From NCBI GenBank assembly GCA_903927965.1, contig CAIYPA010000283.1:1-39098 (forward strand): DNA of 39,098 bases. The letters run 5' to 3'. Each line of letters starts with the position of its first letter. The stretch's first letter is position 1. Shown here piece after piece: positions 35,228 to 39,098 of the stretch. The stretch is from an uncultured Bacteroidia bacterium. GTDB taxonomy: Bacteria; Bacteroidota; Bacteroidia; Bacteroidales; Prolixibacteraceae. The notes below the pieces were generated by a model. The model worked only from the letters and a program-made list of their open reading frames with translations. It was not told the DNA's origin and did not search any database. The position numbers and the translations under genes were made by a program.

Positions 35228-37681
35228 TCAGTTTTTTATTGCTGAAACAGGTTCAGCTTTGCCGATGGTTTTCATCTCTATTTTCAATTTTGAAGCACCT
35301 TCACCGGTGAATTCTGCATCAAAAATGATTTTGTTTTTACCTTTTGAAAGAAGGGGTATCTTGCCTTCAGGAACAATCGTTTTAATCAATTTCCAGTTCT
35401 TGTCGAATAGGTTCAACTTTCCGGTTTCGTCAAGCTTAAGGACCTGTGAGGGCTCCATGGTGATGGGAATCTCAATTTTGTAATAATCATTGACTTCCAG
35501 GGATATTTTGCTTACTGACGATCCATTGTTTTTTTCAACAGGGAGGAGATTGATCAGGAACATCATTGGTTGGGCATCGAAAGTATTATCGAATTCATAG
35601 GTGCTGAATACCGGTTCACCAGGCTGTCCTACCTTTTGTTCATGGACATACCTTTTTATCTGATAGGGGAACAGGTTCCACTTCCCCGGACCCACATAGT
35701 CAAGGTGATATTCGTTATTGATGTCTTCCATCTTCAATTTCTGCTCAGTAGAAAAGGCTCCCGCCATTCTTGCTGTTTCCCAGGTATTGATCGCTTTGAA
35801 TATTGCGTTGCTCTCCCCGTTTTTTGTCACATTGTCGAAATTCAGGTTGAAGGCAAAACCTGCGTCAAACCCCGCAGCACGGGCGAGCAACCATTCTGTA
35901 TCTTCAACACTTGTCTGGGACGACATGCTAAACCACCCCAGCATCGGGGGGATAAAATTACGGCGATAAAAATCCTGATTCATAAGCCGATAGGAGGTCT
36001 GACTTTCACGAAACCCCGCATACCATGGCTCACCCCAGTTGTAACGGGTGTTGATGTGCCAGTTAAAGTGGGATGGATTGCTGGCATCATTGATCACCTT
36101 CCCTTTTAATTCAGGATTCAGGTTGTCGAACCATGTTTTTGTGAACAGGCTTCTGGCATATTGTCCCATGCCTGTTGACCACACTCCCTCCAGGCCATCG
36201 AATGAAATTTGCATAAGGCCAGTTTCATTGAATAACCTGGCGATGTTTTTTGAAATCTCCTCCGAAAGACTGGCATTGCTTAAAAAAACTTTGTAACCAT
36301 GGTCCATGAGCTTTCCGATCACCTCGCCTTTTTGATGGGCAGAGACTTTTGTATTAAATGCCCCTCGAACACAACCTGTTAATTTCCAGGGTTCAGTGGC
36401 GGATACATCTTTGTACCTGATTATTTCATTGCCAATTACGACCGAATGAAGTGAATTATTTTTCATCTGATTAAAAAACAGAGGAGCCTCAATCGGGATC
36501 TCTTCAGAATCAGCGGTGATGCCAGCAGAAATTTTACTCTCTCCCACTTTTGCCAGCCTGTTATCCGGGACCGGAGAAACATATGCATCATTGGTGGTGA
36601 TAAAATTGGAAAGTGTATGAACGCCCAACTTTATCCCTTCAACTTTTGCCCTGTCAACGCATTTTTTCATGCTGACCCAATTTTCAGGATACGATTTTTC
36701 ATTCAATACAAAATGACCCCATGTTTTGAAGGGGTCGCTTTGATAAAGGTATTTCAGGCCGGCTTTTTTTGTAAGTTCAATTGCCTGATCCAGGTTACTC
36801 TCACCAAAACCAATAATGAGATAGGAAGCTGTAGCTGAGCGTACTGTTTTACCCCATTCTCCATCAATAAGAGGATGAGGCAGTCCTTCTGCTACTTCAA
36901 TTTTCCCGATGGTCTCCAATGCCTTTTCAGGAGTGCAGCCAAACAGTGCAATTTTGGATCCGATTGCTCCACCGTCAATATACTTAGGCGCTACATAAGC
37001 ATCGTGTGCCCAGTTCGCGATGATCCGCTCTTTGTTTCTGTTGCGGCAATAAGCCTGTACGATGCTTCCAAAATCCTGAACCCTTGCAGTCTGTCCCCTG
37101 TAGTTTTTCTTATTTTTCCAATTTGCTGTCAAATCAACCGCACTACCACCTGTTGCGAAAATGTCAAACGAAGGCTCAATATCATTCTCCTCTGAGGGGT
37201 ATCCTCCAAGGGTTTTTACATTCAACGATTGAATTCCGATGGCAAAATGTTTGTCACGGACCACGCCAACACATTCGCCGATGGTTTCGCGGATTGTTGT
37301 TGGAAATGGCCCCCATACGACCAGCTCCACGATATCAGCTTTGGTTATTCCTGTCAACTCAAAAGAAAAATAACCTGCCTTTATACTTGCCTTAACCTGC
37401 GCTTCCACCTTGTTACCAGGAAAAGTGAAAGTCAGCATGTTGTTTTTTTGTTTGACTAGTGAGGGACGTTCAAAAACGTTGTTGACACGGATGCTTAAAA
37501 GCGAATTAACCTGTCCTACAGGAAGATACTCGTTACGATTCAGCTTATCGAACAGACTTACAATTTCGCCCTTATCATTTAGCTCCATTTTAAAAGTTGA
37601 AGTTTCAAAAGAAATATTCCTGGCAGACAGGGTGAGTACCAAAAAGAATCCAGCTATTAATAGGATAGTGTGTTTTTTCAT
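35228..37681 (-). CDS. Large exported protein of unknown family, probably glycan-active
   Basis: 817 residues with a signal peptide (about 1-20, ending LTLSARNI). I do not recognise the family. The N-terminal 250 residues are beta-rich (ISFETSTFKMELNDKGEIVSLFD), as in beta-sandwich domains that precede glycosidase barrels. The middle (about 280-600) has barrel-like segments: GLKYLYQSDPFKTWGHFVL, GIKLGVHTLSNFITTND, LMQISFDGLEGVWSTGMGQY (a candidate acidic site), ARAAGFDAGFAFNLNFDNV. The C-terminus returns to beta structure. It is the first gene of the leftward cluster. An alpha-galactosidase-like or lyase-like role is possible but unsupported. Confidence 0.6.
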   Translation of the reverse strand: MKKHTILLIAGFFLVLTLSARNISFETSTFKMELNDKGEIVSLFDKLNRNEYLPVGQVNSLLSIRVNNVFERPSLVKQKNNMLTFTFPGNKVEAQVKASIKAGYFSFELTGITKADIVELVVWGPFPTTIRETIGECVGVVRDKHFAIGIQSLNVKTLGGYPSEENDIEPSFDIFATGGSAVDLTANWKNKKNYRGQTARVQDFGSIVQAYCRNRNKERIIANWAHDAYVAPKYIDGGAIGSKIALFGCTPEKALETIGKIEVAEGLPHPLIDGEWGKTVRSATASYLIIGFGESNLDQAIELTKKAGLKYLYQSDPFKTWGHFVLNEKSYPENWVSMKKCVDRAKVEGIKLGVHTLSNFITTNDAYVSPVPDNRLAKVGESKISAGITADSEEIPIEAPLFFNQMKNNSLHSVVIGNEIIRYKDVSATEPWKLTGCVRGAFNTKVSAHQKGEVIGKLMDHGYKVFLSNASLSEEISKNIARLFNETGLMQISFDGLEGVWSTGMGQYARSLFTKTWFDNLNPELKGKVINDASNPSHFNWHINTRYNWGEPWYAGFRESQTSYRLMNQDFYRRNFIPPMLGWFSMSSQTSVEDTEWLLARAAGFDAGFAFNLNFDNVTKNGESNAIFKAINTWETARMAGAFSTEQKLKMEDINNEYHLDYVGPGKWNLFPYQIKRYVHEQKVGQPGEPVFSTYEFDNTFDAQPMMFLINLLPVEKNNGSSVSKISLEVNDYYKIEIPITMEPSQVLKLDETGKLNLFDKNWKLIKTIVPEGKIPLLSKGKNKIIFDAEFTGEGASKLKIEMKTIGKAEPVSAIKN

Positions 37682-37832
37682 TTGAATGTCAGTTATTCAT
37701 TTTTTTAGAACATATTTTTTGTCATTATTACTGGTAAAAATACCCATTTTGACATCAAAAATTGAGTTAGGTTCGAATTTTTATTTGGGCATCCATGGAT
37801 TGACGTAGTAGCCGACTGTTGCCGTCAATCCT

Positions 37833-38018
37833 TTACTGACGCTGAGTTGATACCTGGATTTTTTGATCCTGGTAGGTTGGATAATTTACTTTACATGAAG
37901 CCTCACGAGTCCTGACTGGTGAATAGGGCTGTCCGAAAGAACAACTTCCTCCTAAAGGAAAATAGAAGCGCAGGGAACGGTGAACATCGTGTTTTTTTGC
38001 AAATTGCCCGTATGAAAT
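37833..38018 (-). pseudogene. Possible 5'-truncated gene remnant
   Basis: An open frame of 61 codons plus stop, without an ATG, reading ISYGQFAKKHDVHRSLRFYF, then GGSCSFGQPYSPVRTREASC and ending QKIQVSTQRQ. Residue mix is protein-like, but no family is recognised and chance is possible at this length. A second minus frame overlapping its end (TRIKKSRYQLSVSKGLTATV, ending NPWMPK) is also open, so the true frame is uncertain. Confidence 0.3.
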
Positions 38019-38063
38019 TTACGGAAAAATTAACCCCATTTTCGACACTCTTTACGGAAATAT

Positions 38064-38267
38064 TCACCTTTCGGCTATTTCACTGAATAAAAGATCGCCT
38101 TTCCTGCTAAGTTTATAGATTTCAGGATTACTCAGTGGCAATTCCAGAACTATATGGTTGATATGCTCCAATAAATCGCCAAATTCGATTGTCTCTTCAA
38201 GATTGAAATTGAAAACAGCTTTTTCAAGGATGAGGTCTTTGGATTATTCCCCTCAATCTTTGTCCAT
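38064..38267 (-). pseudogene. Decayed small gene with two early in-frame stops
   Basis: Begins ATG at 38267 and reads MDKD-stop-GE-stop-SKDLILEKAVFNFNLEE and on to KLSRKGDLLFSEIAER before its final TGA. The stops are at 38253-38255 and 38244-38246. After the stops the frame is helical and charged like a normal protein C-terminus. Family not recognised. Translation could only give the intact part from a different start, and none is evident. Confidence 0.4.
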
Positions 38268-38457
38268 TATTTCTTTTTTCGGTTTCAAAGCAAAGTTTCA
38301 TACAAAGTTAAAAACTTGCGGAAAATGTAAAAAGTAATTTACTTTTCAAATACGTATATAGAGGTTGATTTGAAAACAAAGCCATACCCTTTCAGAAGAA
38401 TTTTTTATGGGGAATAAAAATTATTTAAAGGCCTGAATATCAATGGAAAAAAACCAA

Positions 38458-38571
38458 TTAACAATTTTGATCCAACGTGTTTATTGTACTTTTCGATTTC
38501 AAAGATTTGCATTTTGGGCACCACAGGTTAGAATGAACTGTTCCGCAAATTGGGCATGTATTGTTTTCCAT
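38458..38571 (-). CDS. 37-residue zinc-ribbon micro-protein
   Basis: ATG to TAA on the minus strand, reading MENNTCPICGTVHSNLWCPK then CKSLKSKSTINTLDQNC. Two CxxC knuckles (C6/C9 and C18/C21) spaced 8 residues apart form a compact treble-clef or ribbon-type zinc site, followed by a basic tail and a final Cys. An exact TAnnTTTG element lies about 30 bases upstream. The gene is isolated, with debris on both sides. Role unknown; nucleic-acid or protein binding is the usual job of such knuckles. Too short for standard gene callers. Confidence 0.55.
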   Translation of the reverse strand: MENNTCPICGTVHSNLWCPKCKSLKSKSTINTLDQNC

Positions 38572-38601
38572 CTTTTATCGTCGTAAAGTTTAATTTTGAC
38601 G

Positions 38602-38609
38602 CAAATCTA
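38602..38609 (-). promoter_or_regulatory. -7 element of the zinc-ribbon micro-gene
   Basis: Read leftward TAGATTTG, exact TAnnTTTG. A TTTG lies 25 bases upstream (38635-38638), somewhat far. Expected transcript leader is about 25 nt. Confidence 0.5.
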
Positions 38610-38932
38610 AGTTGAAGTTGTTACAGAACTGTTACAAAGTTGTTAAGTTTTGAAAAAACAATTTTCCAGGGTCCGTCATGTTTTGTTGAAGTCGTTGCAC
38701 CGGCATTATGTCGCAGGAGCCTTTTTTCGGGATCAGAACTGCTGCCTATATAATAATGATCTGATTTAGAACTAAATAGGATATAAACGTAGTAGGACAC
38801 GGTTAAACGATTTAATGTTTTGCTAAATCACAGGCTAATATACCAATAATCGGGGAAATTGCCAAATACCATATTGGAAAAGAAGGTGCCAGCGTATGAA
38901 TTTTTAGCTTGAACAGTTCAACCGGATTTATG

Positions 38933-38971
38933 CAAAAAAAAGAGTCAGTAAGTTTTGCCTACCTGACTCTT
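38933..38971 (-). terminator. Terminator of the degenerate tRNA gene
   Basis: Perfect 9-base arms AAGAGTCAG (38940-38948) and CTGACTCTT (38963-38971), followed leftward by a run of eight T on the minus strand. Confidence 0.8.
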
Positions 38972-38981
38972 CTAACTTTTA

Positions 38982-39059
38982 TGGTAGCGAGAGCCGGGTA
39001 TGATCCGGCGACCTCCCCGATTTTGATCGGGACGCTCCAACGAACTGGGCTGTAAGGTT
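38982..39059 (-). pseudogene. Degenerate tRNA (tRNA-like relic)
   Basis: On the minus strand the layout of a tRNA is still visible: D-arm region GCCCAGTTCGTTGGAGC, an anticodon-arm region TCCCGATCAAAATCGGG, GGAGGTC, T-stem GCCGG/CCGGC, 3' half ending GCTA and an encoded CCA. Key features are lost: the D-loop GG is CG, the T-loop is ATCATAC instead of TTCGANN, the anticodon arm has no regular 5+7+5 fold, and the 5' acceptor strand does not pair with CTCGCTA. Closest by appearance to a tRNA-Met/Ile-type gene. The terminator after it is intact. Confidence 0.6.
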
Positions 39060-39098
39060 AACTTTTGGGATTTTTCCGGATCAGGTTTTCAATGAACA

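Larger units (their letters stand above)
37682..39098. other. Region of gene debris, a micro-gene and a degenerate tRNA
   Basis: About 1.4 kb upstream of the glycan cluster. No gene of normal size. It holds two minus-strand gene remnants (37833-38018 and 38064-38267), a 37-residue zinc-ribbon gene with its own promoter, and a degenerate tRNA with an intact terminator. No exact TAnnTTTG promoter was found before the first glycan gene at 37681, so that cluster may use another sigma factor or an activator. Between 38640 and 38930 I see nothing definite. Confidence 0.5.

Overview
The window looks like a chromosomal segment of a Bacteroidota bacterium, probably in the Bacteroidales/Marinilabiliales range. 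This rests on repeated exact matches to the Bacteroidota promoter (TTTG, a spacer of about 17-25 bases, then TAnnTTTG) in front of genes, the near absence of Shine-Dalgarno sites, the M23-dxr-rseP order, and a run of exported glycan-degrading enzymes. The exact lineage cannot be fixed from sequence reading alone.

Layout. (1) 1-7.4 kb: a very AT-rich core block with hemW, ybeY, mnmG (gidA), apt and uvrC overlapping or closely spaced on the plus strand, and lplA convergent to them. A perfect 20-bp palindrome containing a parS-type site lies just after mnmG, and the first 550 bp are extremely AT-rich and gene-free. (2) 7.5-9.4 kb: an abrupt change to GC-richer DNA with two small phage-type genes, each followed by its own terminator. 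One ends in an SSB-like DELPF tail. (3) 9.45-15.2 kb: a sensory island with a SpoIIAA-like protein, a CheB-CheR-PAS protein whose likely true N-terminus is cut off by a C9 tract, and a hybrid histidine kinase carrying a palindromic repeat inserted in frame. (4) 15.3-17.9 kb: two more phage-type genes, the second a portal-like protein cut off by dispersed repeats, then about 1.2 kb of degraded repeats. (5) 17.9-23.9 kb: initiator tRNA-Met divergent from M23 peptidase-dxr-rseP, then kbl and a C1 (papain-like) peptidase. (6) 24.0-37.7 kb: a leftward cluster for glycan degradation: an RhaT-type transporter, an internally deleted URO-D-like gene, a GH95/DUF5703-like protein, a metallophosphoesterase, a DUF6067-like protein, a GH20 hexosaminidase, a fucosidase-like gene broken by one in-frame stop, and a large secreted protein of unknown family. 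(7) 37.7-39.1 kb: gene debris, a 37-residue zinc-ribbon gene with its own promoter, and a degenerate tRNA that keeps its terminator.

Functionally, the left block does tRNA/rRNA maturation, purine salvage, DNA repair and lipoylation. The middle is a two-gene signalling unit set between phage relics. The right side breaks down a host or environmental glycan containing N-acetylhexosamine and probably deoxysugars in the periplasm or at the cell surface, then imports a deoxysugar. No SusC/SusD pair and no regulator is present in the window. Several genes are visibly decaying (URO-D-like, fucosidase-like, portal-like, terminal tRNA).
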